A stretch of DNA of 64,000 nucleotides from Acanthamoeba sp. SK_2022b (taxonomy: Eukaryota; Discosea; Longamoebia; Acanthamoebidae). The first letter of the stretch is position 1; the number at the start of each line of letters is the position of its first letter. Made by a program: the position numbers and the translations under genes. Positions 9,776-20,924 of the stretch are shown here, piece after piece. The notes under the pieces are model-generated. The model worked only from the letters and a program-made list of their open reading frames with translations. It made no database searches and had not been told where the DNA came from. The stretch is from the NCBI GenBank assembly GCA_027943245.1, contig JANDJZ010000062.1, positions 1 to 64,000 of the forward strand, given 5' to 3'.

Positions 9776-11092
9776 GTGTTAGAACGTCTGTCGTGGAAGA
9801 GGCTGGCTCTGGAGCTGGCTCTTTTTTGTCTGCCCGCCTTACTGCTGGGGCTGATTTTCGGTTATCTGCCCTGGTTCCTGCTGGCCTCCGCGCTGGCTGC
9901 GCTGGTGTGGAATTTCTACAACCAGCTCAAACTCTCCCATTGGCTGTGGATCGACCGCAGCATGACGCCGCCGCCCGGCCGCTGGAGCTGGGAGCCGCTG
10001 TTCTATGGCCTGTATCAGATGCAGCAGCGCAATCGCCGCCGCCGGCGCGAGCTGGCGCTGCTGATCAAGCGCTTTCGCAGCGGGGCCGAATCGCTGCCTG
10101 ATGCGGTGGTGATGACCACCGTCGAAGGCAATATCTTCTGGTGTAATGGGCTGGCGCAGCATCTGCTCGGCTTTCGCTGGCCGGAAGACAACGGCCAGCA
10201 CATCCTCAACCTGCTGCGCTATCCGGAATTCAGCCACTACCTGCAGCAGCAGGAGTTCTCGCGCCCGCTGACGCTGCAGCTGAACAACGAACACTACGTC
10301 GAATTCCGCGTAATGCCTTACTCCGAAGGGCAGCTGCTGATGGTGGCGCGCGACGTCACCCAGATGCGCCAGCTGGAGGGCGCGCGGCGCAACTTCTTCG
10401 CCAACGTCAGCCATGAGCTGCGCACGCCGCTGACGGTGCTGCAGGGCTACCTGGAGATGATGGGCGATGAAGAGCAGGACGGCTCGCTGCGCAGCAAGGC
10501 ACTCAGCACCATGCAAGAGCAGACTCGCCGGATGGACGGGCTGGTCAAGCAGCTGCTGACGCTGTCGCGCATTGAGGCGGCGCCCAATGTCGACATGAAC
10601 GAACGGGTGGATATCCCGCTGATGCTGCGGGTGTTGCAGCGCGAGGCGCAGTCGCTGAGCGGTGGCAATCACGAGATCACCTTCCGGGTTAACGAACAGC
10701 TCAACGTGTTCGGTAATGAAGACCAGTTGCGCAGCGCGGTGTCTAACCTGGTGTACAACGCGGTCAACCACACGCCTAAGGGCACCCATATCGAAGTGAG
10801 CTGGCAGCAGACGGCGCACGGCGCGCAGTTCCAGGTCAGCGACAACGGGCCGGGCATCGCCGCCGAACACCTTCCGCGCCTGACCGAGCGTTTTTACCGC
10901 GTCGACAAGGCCCGTTCGCGCCAAACCGGCGGCAGCGGGCTGGGGCTGGCGATCGTCAAACACGCGCTCAGCCATCACGACGCGCGGCTGGAGATCCTCA
11001 GCGAGCCGGGGATCGGCACGCGCTTTATCTTTACCTTACCCAACCGGTTGATTGTTCCCGCCGCTTTATCAGAGAATGCGGTGAAAAATTAA
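9776..11092 (+). CDS. phoR: Phosphate regulon sensor kinase PhoR
   Basis: This 438-residue membrane histidine kinase has two N-terminal membrane segments (about residues 10-45), a cationic linker rich in arginine (86-102), a PAS domain, the phospho-acceptor His213 in [10 protein letters not shown], and the ATPase motifs [16 protein letters not shown] and [12 protein letters not shown]. The start is GTG. It senses the Pst/PhoU state in the inner membrane and controls PhoB. A PstS-like gene follows 14 bp later, probably in the same transcript. Confidence 0.97.
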   Translation: MLERLSWKRLALELALFCLPALLLGLIFGYLPWFLLASALAALVWNFYNQLKLSHWLWIDRSMTPPPGRWSWEPLFYGLYQMQQRNRRRRRELALLIKRFRSGAESLPDAVVMTTVEGNIFWCNGLAQHLLGFRWPEDNGQHILNLLRYPEFSHYLQQQEFSRPLTLQLNNEHYVEFRVMPYSEGQLLMVARDVTQMRQLEGARRNFFANVSHELRTPLTVLQGYLEMMGDEEQDGSLRSKALSTMQEQTRRMDGLVKQLLTLSRIEAAPNVDMNERVDIPLMLRVLQREAQSLSGGNHEITFRVNEQLNVFGNEDQLRSAVSNLVYNAVNHTPKGTHIEVSWQQTAHGAQFQVSDNGPGIAAEHLPRLTERFYRVDKARSRQTGGSGLGLAIVKHALSHHDARLEILSEPGIGTRFIFTLPNRLIVPAALSENAVKN

Positions 11093-11106
11093 CGCGAGAC
11101 ACCGGT

Positions 11107-12069
11107 ATGACCCGAATAACCCGAGGGCTGTTGCTTTGCCTGGCGCTGCTGGCCGGACGCGGCGCGCTGGCGCAGCCCGACGGCATGTTGGCGGGCAACC
11201 TGTCCAGCGTCGGCTCCGACACCCTGGCGAATCTGATGGCGTTGTGGGCGCAGGATTTCAGCCGGCATTACCCCAACGTTAACCTGCAGATCCAGGCCGC
11301 CGGCTCGTCGACCGCGCCGACCGCGTTGGCGGCGGGCGCCGCGCAGCTGGGCCCGATGAGCCGGCCGATGAAGGCGGCTGAGGTTTCGGCGTTCGAACAC
11401 CGTTACGGCTATGCGCCGCTGGCGGTGCCGGTGGCGGTGGATGCGCTGGTGGTGTTGGTGCATCAGGACAATCCGCTGCGCGGCCTCAACCTGCAGCAGC
11501 TCGATCGCATTTTCTCCGCCACCCGGCGCTGCGGCGAAAGCAAGCCGCTGACGCGCTGGGGCGAGCTGGGGCTGAGTGGCGACTGGGCGACGCGTTCGCT
11601 GCAGCGCTTCGGCCGCAACTCGGCGTCCGGCACCTACGGCTATTTCAAACTGCGTGCGCTGTGCGGCGGCGATTTTATGCCGCGCGTCAATGAGCTGCCC
11701 GGTTCGGCTTCGGTGGTGCAGGCGGTGGCCGGTTCACTCAACGGCATCGGCTACGCCAGCATCGGCTTTCGCGCCAGCGGCGTGCGGCTGCTGCCGTTGG
11801 CGGAGTCGGGAGAGGACTATGTTGCGCCTACCGCCGCCAACGTGCGCAACGATCGCTACCCGCTGTCGCGCTATCTCTATATCTATATCAACAAAGCCCC
11901 CAATCAACCGCTCGAGCCGCTGACCGCCGCGTTCCTCGACCGCGTGCTGTCGACCGCAGGGCAGAGCCTGGTCAATCACGACGGCTATCTGCCGCTGCCG
12001 CCGGCCGCCCTGCAGAAGACCCGCCAGGCGCTCGGCTTGCAGCCGCTCGCGTCGGCTACGGTGCAATAA
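11107..12069 (+). CDS. PstS-family phosphate-binding protein, phoBR-linked
   Basis: This 320-residue periplasmic protein has a signal peptide ending GALA before Gln, and PBP-like phosphate-binding segments: [10 protein letters not shown] near residue 38, [11 protein letters not shown] near 65, and [13 protein letters not shown] near 175. It resembles PstS but is a separate branch from the pstSCAB operon protein. It lies directly behind phoR, so it probably belongs to the Pho regulon. Whether it delivers phosphate to PstCA, acts in sensing or scavenges another phosphorus compound cannot be decided here. Confidence 0.85.
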   Translation: MTRITRGLLLCLALLAGRGALAQPDGMLAGNLSSVGSDTLANLMALWAQDFSRHYPNVNLQIQAAGSSTAPTALAAGAAQLGPMSRPMKAAEVSAFEHRYGYAPLAVPVAVDALVVLVHQDNPLRGLNLQQLDRIFSATRRCGESKPLTRWGELGLSGDWATRSLQRFGRNSASGTYGYFKLRALCGGDFMPRVNELPGSASVVQAVAGSLNGIGYASIGFRASGVRLLPLAESGEDYVAPTAANVRNDRYPLSRYLYIYINKAPNQPLEPLTAAFLDRVLSTAGQSLVNHDGYLPLPPAALQKTRQALGLQPLASATVQ

Positions 12070-12081
12070 GCGGCAAAAAGC

Positions 12082-12102
12082 GGCGTAATTTTCGCCTTTT
12101 TT
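12082..12102 (+). terminator. Weak terminator after the PstS-like gene
   Basis: GGCG (12082-12085) pairs with CGCC (12093-12096) and is followed directly by six T residues. The stem is only four pairs, so this is a marginal call. Confidence 0.35.
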
Positions 12103-12554
12103 CACGGCCAAACGGAGCTTATGCCACGCGAAAACCGGGCATTTATTGGCGTTTTCGCGCGGTAAAGTGATATATGCTTCACGTTTCGTGAATCTGTTGT
12201 TCAAAAATGATACAAATCATGTAGTGTATATTTATTGATAACCAATATGATCGACTGGTGGCAAAAGTTTATATGGTTGATAGCTCTGCTTTTCGCCGTG
12301 CGCCTTGCCTTGAAGCGCTATAAACGTTTACCTTAGCCTTCGTTGTCGGATTAAACCTCCATTTTTATAACTCCTAAAATTTTGCCCATCTTCATGAGCG
12401 GCCACTTTCGAATAGGGACATAAACGCCGGATCTATTGCGTTTAGGGTGCTTATTTGGCGCTGCAACGATCGGGCATGCCGGCAACCGGGTGGGGCGTCA
12501 CGCCACCACGCTATCGGACACTATTTTTCATTTGAACAGGCAACACGACATCGT
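12103..12554 (+). promoter_or_regulatory. Long AT-rich leader region before brnQ
   Basis: This 450-bp gap is clearly more AT-rich than its neighbours. It holds a 9-bp hairpin CGCGAAAAC/GTTTTCGCG (12127-12159), a stretch around 12195-12240 with several -10-like words (TATATT at 12227), the 29-codon ORF at 12247-12336, and near the gene a bulged hairpin GTGGGGCG/CGCC-A-CCAC (12490-12509). I see no clear intrinsic terminator before brnQ and cannot fix the transcription start. Confidence 0.45.
12247..12336 (+). CDS. Possible 29-residue small membrane protein
   Basis: A short ORF encodes MIDWWQKFIWLIALLFA followed by a basic tail ending LKRYKRLP. It has one hydrophobic segment with flanking tryptophans and positive charges on one side, the typical layout of bacterial small single-span membrane proteins. 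There is no strong Shine-Dalgarno before the ATG; a TTG four codons upstream is an alternative start. I do not recognise the family. Expression is unproven. Confidence 0.4.
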   Translation: MIDWWQKFIWLIALLFAVRLALKRYKRLP

Positions 12555-13871
12555 ATGAGTCATCGTTTAACGTCAAAAGATATCCTGGCACTGGGCTTTA
12601 TGACCTTTGCCTTATTCGTCGGGGCCGGGAACATCATCTTCCCGCCGATGGTCGGCTTGCAGTCCGGTGAACACGTCTGGACCGCGGCGCTGGGCTTCCT
12701 GATCACCGCCGTCGGTCTGCCGGTCATCACCGTCATCGCGCTGGCGCGCGTCGGCGGCGGCATCGACGCCCTCAGCTCACCGATCGGCCGTGGCGCCGGC
12801 CTGCTGCTGGCGACCGTCTGCTACCTGGCCGTCGGCCCGCTGTTCGCCACGCCGCGTACCGCCACCGTGTCGTTTGAAGTGGGTATCGCCCCGCTGACCG
12901 GCGACGGCGCAATGCCGCTGTTCATCTACAGCCTGGTGTACTTCGCGCTGGTGATCGGCATCTCCCTGTATCCGGGCCGCCTGCTCGACACCGTCGGCCA
13001 CGTGCTGGCACCGCTGAAGATTGTGGCGCTGGCCGTATTGGGCATCGCCGCGCTGTTGTGGCCTGCCGGCGCGCCGATTCCGGCGACGGCGGCTTACCAG
13101 AGCGTGCCTTTCTCCTCCGGCTTCGTTAACGGCTATCTGACCATGGATACGCTGGGTGCGCTGGTATTCGGCATCGTTATCGTCAACGCGGCGCGCTCGC
13201 GCGGCGTGAAAGACGCCGGTCTGTTGACCCGTTACACCATCTTGGCCGGTTTGATCGCCGGCGTGGGCCTGACGCTGGTTTACCTGAGCCTGTTCAAGCT
13301 GGGCTCCGGCAGCGGCGCGCTGGTGCCTGACGCCACCAACGGCGCGGTGATCCTGCACGCTTACGTTCAGAACACCTTCGGCGGCCTGGGCAGCTTCTTC
13401 CTGGCGGCGCTGATCTTCATCGCCTGTATGGTGACCGCGGTCGGCCTGACCTGCGCCTGCGCCGAGTTCTTCGCGCAATACCTGCCGTTCTCGTACAAGA
13501 CGCTGGTATTTATCCTGGGCCTGTTCTCGATGGTGGTGTCCAACCTCGGCCTGAGCCACCTGATCCAGATCTCCATTCCGGTGCTGACCGCGATTTACCC
13601 GCCGTGCATCGTGCTGGTGGTGCTGAGCTTCACCCTGCGTTGGTGGCACAGCGCGCCGCGCATCATCGCGCCGGTGATGCTTGTCAGCCTGTTGTTTGGT
13701 ATCCTTGACGCGGTGAAAGCCTCCAGTTTCCAGCAGCTGCTGCCGGCCTGGACCACTCACCTGCCGCTGGCGGAGCAGGGGTTGGCATGGTTGCCGCCTT
13801 CGCTGCTGATGCTGGTGCTGGTCGCGATTTATGATCGGGTGTGCACGCGTTCCCAAGTGACCGCGCACTGA
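12555..13871 (+). CDS. brnQ: Branched-chain amino acid:sodium symporter BrnQ (LIV-II)
   Basis: This 438-residue inner-membrane transporter of the LIVCS family takes up leucine, isoleucine and valine with a cation. The N-terminal block [21 protein letters not shown] is diagnostic. About twelve hydrophobic segments follow to the C-terminus. The ATG at 12555 was chosen because the family N-terminus begins at [11 protein letters not shown]; the upstream extension has no similarity I recognise. A strong terminator follows, and proY begins about 70 bp downstream. Confidence 0.96.
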   Translation: MSHRLTSKDILALGFMTFALFVGAGNIIFPPMVGLQSGEHVWTAALGFLITAVGLPVITVIALARVGGGIDALSSPIGRGAGLLLATVCYLAVGPLFATPRTATVSFEVGIAPLTGDGAMPLFIYSLVYFALVIGISLYPGRLLDTVGHVLAPLKIVALAVLGIAALLWPAGAPIPATAAYQSVPFSSGFVNGYLTMDTLGALVFGIVIVNAARSRGVKDAGLLTRYTILAGLIAGVGLTLVYLSLFKLGSGSGALVPDATNGAVILHAYVQNTFGGLGSFFLAALIFIACMVTAVGLTCACAEFFAQYLPFSYKTLVFILGLFSMVVSNLGLSHLIQISIPVLTAIYPPCIVLVVLSFTLRWWHSAPRIIAPVMLVSLLFGILDAVKASSFQQLLPAWTTHLPLAEQGLAWLPPSLLMLVLVAIYDRVCTRSQVTAH

Positions 13872-13893
13872 TAATTCCCCGGCTTAATCCAGG

Positions 13894-13919
13894 GCCACGG
13901 ACATGTCCGTGGCTTTTTT
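13894..13919 (+). terminator. Intrinsic terminator of brnQ
   Basis: GCCACGGA (13894-13901) pairs with TCCGTGGC (13906-13913) around a CATG loop and is followed by six T residues. It separates brnQ from proY. Confidence 0.9.
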
Positions 13920-13944
13920 ACGTTTAAAACTATGGGTCATCTTC

Positions 13945-15351
13945 ATGCAACAACAGTCACCCACCACTGCCCCCGACAATAAGCTGAAACGCGGCCTCAG
14001 TACGCGTCATATCCGCTTTATGGCGCTGGGATCGGCCATCGGCACCGGGTTGTTCTACGGCTCGGCGGACGCCATCAAAATGGCCGGCCCGAGCGTGCTG
14101 CTGGCTTACCTGATCGGCGGCATCGTGGCCTTTATCATCATGCGCGCACTGGGGGAGATGTCGGTCAACAACCCGCAGGCCAGCTCGTTTTCCCGCTACG
14201 CGCAGGACTACCTCGGCCCGATGGCGGGTTACATCACCGGCTGGACCTACTGCTTTGAAATCCTGATCGTCGCCATCGCCGACGTGACCGCCTTCGGCAT
14301 CTATATGGGGGTCTGGTTCCCGGAAGTGCCGCACTGGATCTGGGTGCTGAGCGTGGTGCTGATCATTGGCGCCATCAACCTGATGAGCGTCAAGGTATTC
14401 GGTGAGCTGGAGTTCTGGTTCTCGTTCTTCAAGGTCGCCACCATCATCATCATGATCGCGGCCGGCATCGGCATCATCATCTGGGGCATCGGCAACGGCG
14501 GGCAACCGACCGGCATTCATAACCTGTGGTCGAACGGCGGTTTCTTCAGCAACGGCTTTATCGGCATGATCCTGTCGCTGCAGCTGGTGATGTTCGCTTA
14601 CGGCGGCATTGAAATCATCGGCATCACCGCCGGCGAAGCCAAAGATCCGAAAAAATCGATTCCGAAGGCCATCAACTCGGTGCCGTGGCGCATTCTGGTG
14701 TTCTACGTCGGCACGCTGTTCGTCATCATGTCTATCTATCCGTGGAACCAGGTGGGCACCAACGGCAGCCCGTTCGTGCTGACCTTCCAGCATATGGGCA
14801 TCACCGTGGCGGCGGGCATTCTCAACTTCGTGGTGATCACCGCTTCGCTGTCGGCGATCAACAGCGACGTGTTCGGCGTCGGCCGCATGCTGCACGGCAT
14901 GGCCGAGCAGGGCCACGCGCCGAAGATGTTCAGCAAGGTGTCGAAGCGCGGCATTCCCTGGGTGACGGTGGTGGTGATGATGCTGGCGCTGCTGCTGGCG
15001 GTATACCTCAACTACATCATGCCGGAGAGCGTGTTCCTGGTGATCGCGTCCCTGGCGACCTTCGCCACCGTGTGGGTGTGGATCATGATCCTGTTCTCCC
15101 AAATCGCCTTCCGCCGCAGCCTGAGCAAAGAGCAGGTGAAGCAGCTGGCGTTCCCGCTGCGCGGTGGGGTGTTCACCTCGGTGGTGGCGATCGTGTTCCT
15201 GGTGTTCATCATCGGCCTGATCGGCTACTTCCCGACCACGCGCGTCTCGCTGTACGCCGGCCTGGTCTGGGTGGTATTGCTGCTGGCGGGATACTGGTTC
15301 AAGGTCAACCATCAGAAAAAACGCGCGCCGCTGGCGACGCAGCAAGACTAA
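13945..15351 (+). CDS. proY: Proline-specific permease ProY (APC family)
   Basis: This 468-residue amino acid permease has twelve predicted membrane segments. The APC signature [20 protein letters not shown] is near residues 20-39, and [16 protein letters not shown] is mid-protein. It matches the ProY branch by sequence and by its brnQ-proY-malZ neighbourhood. E. coli proY was reported as cryptic; whether it is expressed here is unknown. The ATG at 13945 gives an N-terminus similar in length to the family, while an upstream start would lie inside the brnQ terminator. Confidence 0.93.
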   Translation: MQQQSPTTAPDNKLKRGLSTRHIRFMALGSAIGTGLFYGSADAIKMAGPSVLLAYLIGGIVAFIIMRALGEMSVNNPQASSFSRYAQDYLGPMAGYITGWTYCFEILIVAIADVTAFGIYMGVWFPEVPHWIWVLSVVLIIGAINLMSVKVFGELEFWFSFFKVATIIIMIAAGIGIIIWGIGNGGQPTGIHNLWSNGGFFSNGFIGMILSLQLVMFAYGGIEIIGITAGEAKDPKKSIPKAINSVPWRILVFYVGTLFVIMSIYPWNQVGTNGSPFVLTFQHMGITVAAGILNFVVITASLSAINSDVFGVGRMLHGMAEQGHAPKMFSKVSKRGIPWVTVVVMMLALLLAVYLNYIMPESVFLVIASLATFATVWVWIMILFSQIAFRRSLSKEQVKQLAFPLRGGVFTSVVAIVFLVFIIGLIGYFPTTRVSLYAGLVWVVLLLAGYWFKVNHQKKRAPLATQQD

Positions 15352-15357
15352 ATGGAA

Positions 15358-15385
15358 AAACACCGGCTAAGGCCGGTGTTTTTTT
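15358..15385. terminator. Bidirectional terminator after proY
   Basis: CACCGGC (15361-15367) pairs with GCCGGTG (15372-15378) around TAAG, extended by flanking A and T runs on both sides. It can serve both proY and the convergent small gene that ends at 15384. Confidence 0.88.
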
Positions 15386-15647
15386 AGCGTTTGTCTTCCA
15401 CTTCATCCTCCCCGGCGGCGCGCGCTTCGATACGCATGTCGCCGCCGTTAAGGCGTTCTTCCTCTTCCTCGCCGGCGCAGCGCGCCAGCACTTCGCGAAT
15501 GTCCTGCATGTTGCTGCTGAGGGCGCTCAGCGAAGGTTGCAGATTGCGGGGCATGCGGCTTTCGTCCAGCGAAGCGCTGTGCAGGCAGCCGATAAACAGC
15601 AGGGTGGCCATCAGGGTAAACAGCCGATGACGTAACCGTTTCAGCAA
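15384..15647 (-). CDS. Small exported protein of unknown function
   Basis: This 87-residue protein is predicted when the TTG at 15647 is used; it follows AGAGGG at seven bases. The N-terminus is basic then hydrophobic (LKRLRHRLFTLMATLLFIGC), so it is probably a signal or lipoprotein signal sequence, although phenylalanine at -3 makes the lipobox weak. The rest is charged, with an EEEEE stretch. I do not recognise the family, and nothing is found at this place in E. coli. An upstream in-frame ATG at 15749 would give 121 residues. Confidence 0.6.
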   Translation of the reverse strand: MLKRLRHRLFTLMATLLFIGCLHSASLDESRMPRNLQPSLSALSSNMQDIREVLARCAGEEEEERLNGGDMRIEARAAGEDEVEDKR

Positions 15648-15779
15648 GGGTTTTCCCTCTCGGTGGTGAAGGTGATGGCGCATTAACGCCGTTTTCGCCG
15701 GGGAAAAGAAGGGGATGGAGATATCTGCTGGCAATTGAAAGCACATCATTACCAGCAGACACAGTTACGTCAGCCGACG

Positions 15780-17036
15780 TCAGGAAGCGTTCGCGTTTTG
15801 TAGCAGCATGCCGCGCAGGTCATTGCCGGTTGGCGTTTGATGCACGCGCAGGCCGAACTCGTCGATCACCGCCAGAATATGGTCGAAAATATCCGCCTGA
15901 ATGCTTTCATACTCCGCCCAGACCGTGGTGTTGGTGAAGGCGTAGATTTCCAGCGGCAGGCCTTCCGGCGTCGGCGCCAGCTGGCGCACCATCAGCGTCA
16001 TGTTCTGGTGAATGCGCGGGTGAGCGCGCAGATAGGCTTCCAGATAGGCGCGCAGCGTGCCGAGGTTGGTCAGGCGGCGGCCGTTGAGCGGCGAGGCCAG
16101 ATCGACGGCGATCTCCTGGTTATGCTGGCTCAGCTCCTGGGTCTTGACGTTCAGGTAGCTGTGCAGCAGCGGGTTGCGCTGCAGGCGGCGCTGTTCCTCT
16201 TCCGACAGGAAGTGCACGCTGCCGGTGTCGATATTCAGGCTGCGTTTGATGCGACGCCCGCCGGATTCCGACATCGACCGCCAGTTTTTGAACGAGTCGG
16301 AGATCAGCGCGTAGGTGGGAATGGTGGTGACGGTGTTGTCCCAGTTACGCACTTTGACCGTGGTCAGGCCGATGTCGGTGACCGCGCCGTCGGCGCCATA
16401 TTTCGGCATTTCCAGCCAGTCGCCGATCTTCAGCATATCGTTGGCGGAGAGCTGAATGCCGGCCACCAGCCCGAGGATCGGATCCTTGAACACCAACATC
16501 AAGACCGCGGTCATGGCACCCAGGCCGCTGAGCAGCAGCAGCGGCGATTTGCCCATCAGCAACGAAACGATCATGATGCCGATCAGGATCGCCGCCACCA
16601 GTTTCAGGCCCTGGAAAATGCCGCGCAGCGGCAGCTGATTGGAGATCGGGCTTTGGCGCAGCAGCGCCAGCAGCGTATCCAGCAGCGAGAACAGCGACAG
16701 CAGGGTGAAGGCGAGGATCCACACCTGCGCGGCGGTGACGATCACCGCCTGGGTCTGGCTGCCGCTCTGCAACCACAGCGTCGCCTGGATGCTGATGATC
16801 ACCCCTTGCAGCAGCAGCGCCACGCGCTGGAACAGTTTGTATTGGGTGATGGCCTGTTGCCAGACGCGCTGCGATTGCTGGCCACGGCGCTGAAGGGCGG
16901 CCAGCACCACCCGGTGCAGCACCAGGTGGATCGCGACCGAGATCAGGACAATCAACCCCAATACCATCAACAGCGACATCACTCCGCCGAATTCCAAACC
17001 AAACTGTTCCAGCCAGCGCGTTATCTGTTGTTGCAT
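15780..17036 (-). CDS. ybdG: Mechanosensitive channel MscM/YbdG-type (MscS family)
   Basis: This 418-residue MscS-family channel has about five N-terminal membrane helices (residues 15-180). The pore-lining and beta-domain part follows: [20 protein letters not shown] near 170-190 and [19 protein letters not shown] near 193. Length and C-terminal extension match YbdG, which gives miniconductance activity under osmotic downshock. It is divergent from malZ. Confidence 0.88.
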   Translation of the reverse strand: MQQQITRWLEQFGLEFGGVMSLLMVLGLIVLISVAIHLVLHRVVLAALQRRGQQSQRVWQQAITQYKLFQRVALLLQGVIISIQATLWLQSGSQTQAVIVTAAQVWILAFTLLSLFSLLDTLLALLRQSPISNQLPLRGIFQGLKLVAAILIGIMIVSLLMGKSPLLLLSGLGAMTAVLMLVFKDPILGLVAGIQLSANDMLKIGDWLEMPKYGADGAVTDIGLTTVKVRNWDNTVTTIPTYALISDSFKNWRSMSESGGRRIKRSLNIDTGSVHFLSEEEQRRLQRNPLLHSYLNVKTQELSQHNQEIAVDLASPLNGRRLTNLGTLRAYLEAYLRAHPRIHQNMTLMVRQLAPTPEGLPLEIYAFTNTTVWAEYESIQADIFDHILAVIDEFGLRVHQTPTGNDLRGMLLQNANAS

Positions 17037-17172
17037 TACCGCTCCTTAAAAAATGCGCAAAAAATATCCTGTAAACTTAAAACGCGTTAGCCTAAGGGGT
17101 AACGTGCAGGATTTGTGCCTGTTTACCTTTTTTTACATCGGGTTAGCGTTATTTTTCGGTCTCCGCCCCCCG

Positions 17173-17182
17173 GCTCATCCCC
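17173..17182 (-). promoter_or_regulatory. Candidate MalT box upstream of malZ
   Basis: GGGGATGAGC on the minus strand matches nine of ten positions of the MalT-box consensus GGGGA(T/G)GAGG. It lies about 100 bp before malZ, a gene of the MalT regulon in E. coli. A second weaker G-rich match lies near 17204-17213 on the plus strand. Orientation and spacing are not diagnostic. Confidence 0.4.
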
Positions 17183-17283
17183 GGGTTTTGCGGCCAGAGA
17201 GGAGGGGGAGTTGCACTTAACGTGGCATTGTTCGCTTCTTGAAGAACGCCGTCGATTTCGTTTGGTACAGCAGGAGAAACAGT

Positions 17284-19107
17284 ATGCTTAACGCCTGGCA
17301 TCAACCGGTCCCGCCTTTTGTGGTGAAGCAAGGGCAACGTTTGGATATCACGCTGTGGTTACAGGGGGATGAACTGCCGGAACGGGTGTTTTTGCGCGCC
17401 GAACCGGACAACGAAGAGTGGCTGCTGGTGATGAAAGCGCAGCGCCACGAGGGAATGCGACGCTACCAGGCCAGCCTGACGCTGAATGAGGGCGAGCCGA
17501 CGCGGCGTTACTGCTTCAAGCTGCTGTGGGCCGATCGCCAGCAGTGGTTCGGCCCGCAGGGCTGGTCGCCAACGCCGCCGGGCCAGCTGGCGCAGTTCGC
17601 CGTCGACGAGCCCGACCATGGCCCCGAGTGGGTGGCGGATCAGCTGTTCTACCAGATTTTCCCCGATCGCTTCGCCAGCAGCGGCGGCGAGCACGGCATC
17701 CAAAGCGGCAGCTACCGCCATCACGCGGCCGGCGCCGAGGTGATTCGGCGTGACTGGCAGCACCCGTTGGAGGATCGCCACGCCGCCTCGACCTTTTACG
17801 GCGGCGATCTGGACGGCATCAGCGCCAAACTGCCGTATTTGCAGCAGCTGGGCGTGACGGCGCTGTATCTGAACCCGATTTTTACCGCGCCGAGCGTGCA
17901 TAAGTACGATACCGAGGACTATTACCAGGTCGATCCGCACTTTGGCGGCAACGCGGCGCTGCAGCGTTTGCGAGTGAGCACTCACAAGGTGGGCATGAAA
18001 CTGGTGCTGGACGGGGTATTCAACCACACCGGCGACTCGCATCCGTGGTTCGACCGCCATCGCCAGGGCGAAAACGGCGCCTGTCACTACCCTGATTCAC
18101 CGTATCGCGGCTGGTTCAACTTTTACCCGGACGGCCGCGCGCTCGACTGGAAGGGCAACGCCAGCCTGCCGAAGCTCAACTTCGCCGAGCCGCAAGTGGC
18201 GGAAGCGATCTATCGCGGAGAAGGCAGCGTGGTGCGCCACTGGCTGCGCCCGCCGTACAGCATCGACGGTTGGCGGCTGGACGTGGTGCACATGCTGGGG
18301 GAGAACGGCGGCGCCACCGGCAACCTGCATCACCTGGCTGGCATCTATCAGGCGGTGAAGCAGGAGAACCCTCAGGCCTACGTCTTGGGCGAGCACTTCG
18401 GCGACGCGCGCCGCTGGTTGCACGCCGGCGTGGAGGATGCGGCGATGAACTACATGGGGTTCGCGCTGCCGGTGCGGGCATTTTTGGCGGGGCTGGACGT
18501 GGCCTATCACCCGGTGCGGCTGGACGCCGCCGGGTGCGCGCAGTGGATGGACGGTTACCGCGCCGGGCTGCCGCACGGCCGCCAGCTGATCCAGTTCAAC
18601 CAGTTGGACAGCCACGATACCGCGCGTTTTCTCACGCTGTTGCAGGGGAACGCCGCGCGCATGCAAATGGCAGCGGTGTGGTTGCTGAGCTGGATTGGCG
18701 TGCCTTGTCTCTACTACGGCGATGAGATTGGTTTGGACGGCGGCAACGATCCGTTCTGCCGCAAGCCGTTCCCGTGGGACGTCGGCGACTGGGACCGGCC
18801 GCTGTTGGCGCTGTTCCAGCGCATGGCGGCGCTGCGTAAACAGAGCGTGGCATTGCGTCGCGGCGGCTGTCAGGTGCTGTATGCCAGCGGAGAAACGCTG
18901 GTGTTCGTGCGCCTGTATCAGCAGGAGCAGGTGCTGGTGGCGCTGCAGCGCAACGGCAGCGGCCAGGCGCAGCTGCCGCACAACCCGCTGTTGGCGCGCG
19001 GCCCGTGGCGGCGTGTGGAAGGGCGGGGAGAGTTGAGCGAAACGGCAGGCGGGCTGCGCCTGCAGCTGGCGGAAGAGTCGGCCACCGTGTGGCGCTGCGA
19101 AGGCTAA
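17284..19107 (+). CDS. malZ: Maltodextrin glucosidase MalZ
   Basis: This 607-residue cytoplasmic GH13 enzyme removes glucose from the reducing end of maltodextrins. An N-terminal beta domain (1-115) precedes the (beta/alpha)8 barrel. Catalytic Asp333 lies in [10 protein letters not shown], the acid Glu370 in VLGEHFGD, and Asp445 in LDSHDTARF. The ATG at 17284 follows CAGGAGAAACAGT and matches the family start and length (about 605). A long GC-rich hairpin separates it from convergent ggt. Confidence 0.96.
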   Translation: MLNAWHQPVPPFVVKQGQRLDITLWLQGDELPERVFLRAEPDNEEWLLVMKAQRHEGMRRYQASLTLNEGEPTRRYCFKLLWADRQQWFGPQGWSPTPPGQLAQFAVDEPDHGPEWVADQLFYQIFPDRFASSGGEHGIQSGSYRHHAAGAEVIRRDWQHPLEDRHAASTFYGGDLDGISAKLPYLQQLGVTALYLNPIFTAPSVHKYDTEDYYQVDPHFGGNAALQRLRVSTHKVGMKLVLDGVFNHTGDSHPWFDRHRQGENGACHYPDSPYRGWFNFYPDGRALDWKGNASLPKLNFAEPQVAEAIYRGEGSVVRHWLRPPYSIDGWRLDVVHMLGENGGATGNLHHLAGIYQAVKQENPQAYVLGEHFGDARRWLHAGVEDAAMNYMGFALPVRAFLAGLDVAYHPVRLDAAGCAQWMDGYRAGLPHGRQLIQFNQLDSHDTARFLTLLQGNAARMQMAAVWLLSWIGVPCLYYGDEIGLDGGNDPFCRKPFPWDVGDWDRPLLALFQRMAALRKQSVALRRGGCQVLYASGETLVFVRLYQQEQVLVALQRNGSGQAQLPHNPLLARGPWRRVEGRGELSETAGGLRLQLAEESATVWRCEG

Positions 19108-19114
19108 AGCAACT

Positions 19115-19136
19115 GCGGGGGCCAAAGGGCCCCCGC
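19115..19136. terminator. Hairpin between convergent malZ and ggt
   Basis: GCGGGGGCC (19115-19123) and GGCCCCCGC (19128-19136) form a perfect nine-pair GC stem with an AAAG loop. No T tract follows, but the position between convergent genes and the stem strength support a shared terminator. Confidence 0.65.
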
Positions 19137-19160
19137 GATAAAAGTGAGTAGGCGTTTACA

Positions 19161-20924
19161 TCAGTAACCGACCGCAGAACCTGCCGGGCGACGCACGTCG
19201 TTGGCGCCGTACAGATAGCCTTCGCGCACCTTGCCGGAAACCGCCGAGTCGTTGCCGGAGTTGGCCGGGCTGACGCCCGCCGCGCCCGGCAAACCGACCA
19301 GAATCAGTTCGGCGGCGCCCCACGGCGTTTGCTCGACCATCTTATAGCCCATGCCGCTCAGCAGCTTCAGCGTATCGGCGGAAACGCCGCGCTGTTCGTA
19401 GTACACCTCATCCGGCAACCATTGGTGATGGATGCGCGGTGCGTCCACCGCTTCCTGCGGCGCCATGGCGTGGTCGATCACGTTCAACGCGGTCTGCAGG
19501 GTGATGGTGATGATGCGCGAACCGCCCGGCGAGCCCAGTACCATAAAGATCTTGTTGTCCTTGGTCACCAGCGTCGGGCTCATCGACGATAGTGGGCGCT
19601 TACCGGGGGCAATGCTGTTGGCGGTGCCCTGCACCAGTCCGTACAGGTTTTTCTCGCCCACTTTGACCGTAAAGTCGTCCATCTCGTCGTTGAGGAAGAA
19701 GCCGGTGCCCGGTGCGATCACCACGGCGCCGAAGCGGCCGTTGACGGTATAGGTGGTGGAGACCGCGTTGCCGTCGTGATCGACGATCGAATAGTGGGTG
19801 GTTTCCGGTTTCTCATGCGGTTCCATGCCGGGCTGCACGTTTTCCGACGGCGTGGCCTTGTCCGCGACGATTTTCTTGCGGATCTGCTCGGCGTAGCTCT
19901 TGCTCACCAGCCGGTCGATCGGGTTCTTGATGAATTCCGGGTCGCCGAGGTAGGTGTTGCGGTCCATGTAGGCATGACGCATCGCTTCGGTCATGGTGTG
20001 AATGGCCGCCGCCGAGTTGAAGCCCATGCTTTTCAGGTCGTAGCCTTCCACCACGTTGAGGATTTCGCACAGCGTCACGCCGCCGGAGCTGGGAGGCGGC
20101 GCCGACACGAACTTGTAGCCGCGATAGCTGCAGGTAATCGGCGGCGTTTCGGTGACCTTGTAATTGGCGAAGTCGGCCGCAGTCAAGATGCCGCCGCTCT
20201 GTTTGGCCGCCGCCTCCACCGCCTGCGGGATCTTGCCTTTATAGAAGGCGTCGGTTCCTCCTTTGGCGATGGCTTCCAGCGTATTGGCCAGATCGGTTTG
20301 CACCAGCTTGTCCCCCGGCTGCAGCGGGCTGCCGTCCGGGCGCAGGAAGATTTTGGCCGACTCGGGATCCTGTTTGAAGCGTGCGACGGTGGTGTCGAGG
20401 ATATCGGTATCGGCGCGGGTCAGCACAAAGCCTTCGCGCGCCAGCCTGATAGCCGGCGCCAGCACCTGTTCGCGGCTCAGCTTGCCGTACTTCTCACGCG
20501 CGGTTTCCATCCCCAGCACGGTGCCCGGCACGCCCGCCGCCAGATAGCCGTACAGGCTGGCGTCTTTCTTTACCTTGCCGTCGGCGTCCAGATACATGTT
20601 GGCGCTGGCCGCCGCCGGCGCGGTTTCACGGAAGTTGATGAAGGTGTCGGTGCCGTCCGCCAGGTGGACGGTCATAAAGCCGCCGCCGCCGATGTTGCCG
20701 CAGCAGGGGTTAACCACCGCCTGCGCATAGCCCACCGCCACGGCGGCGTCGATGGCGTTGCCGCCCATCTTCAGGATATCCACGCCGACCTGCGAGGCCA
20801 GGTGTTGCGAGGTGACCACCATGCCGTTTTTGGCTTCCACCGCCGGGTTGGATGCCGCATACAGGCTGCCGCTGACCAGCAGCGCCGCCATGGTCAGGGG
20901 TTTGCTCCATTTCTGTAAAAACAT
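19161..20924 (-). CDS. ggt: Gamma-glutamyltranspeptidase (periplasmic)
   Basis: This 587-residue precursor hydrolyses or transfers the gamma-glutamyl group of glutathione in the periplasm. The signal peptide ends SLYA. The enzyme matures by self-cleavage before the catalytic threonine, Thr376 in ETTHYSIVD, giving large and small subunits. Substrate-binding blocks NFRETAP (near 97) and LSSMSPTLV plus GSPGGSRI in the small subunit are visible. Length and motifs match E. coli Ggt (580). It is convergent with malZ. Confidence 0.97.
   Translation of the reverse strand: MFLQKWSKPLTMAALLVSGSLYAASNPAVEAKNGMVVTSQHLASQVGVDILKMGGNAIDAAVAVGYAQAVVNPCCGNIGGGGFMTVHLADGTDTFINFRETAPAAASANMYLDADGKVKKDASLYGYLAAGVPGTVLGMETAREKYGKLSREQVLAPAIRLAREGFVLTRADTDILDTTVARFKQDPESAKIFLRPDGSPLQPGDKLVQTDLANTLEAIAKGGTDAFYKGKIPQAVEAAAKQSGGILTAADFANYKVTETPPITCSYRGYKFVSAPPPSSGGVTLCEILNVVEGYDLKSMGFNSAAAIHTMTEAMRHAYMDRNTYLGDPEFIKNPIDRLVSKSYAEQIRKKIVADKATPSENVQPGMEPHEKPETTHYSIVDHDGNAVSTTYTVNGRFGAVVIAPGTGFFLNDEMDDFTVKVGEKNLYGLVQGTANSIAPGKRPLSSMSPTLVTKDNKIFMVLGSPGGSRIITITLQTALNVIDHAMAPQEAVDAPRIHHQWLPDEVYYEQRGVSADTLKLLSGMGYKMVEQTPWGAAELILVGLPGAAGVSPANSGNDSAVSGKVREGYLYGANDVRRPAGSAVGY

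Noticed and set aside
13957..15363. Long minus-strand frame opposite proY
   Set aside because: Antisense shadow of a clear permease gene, with histidine/glutamine-rich composition.
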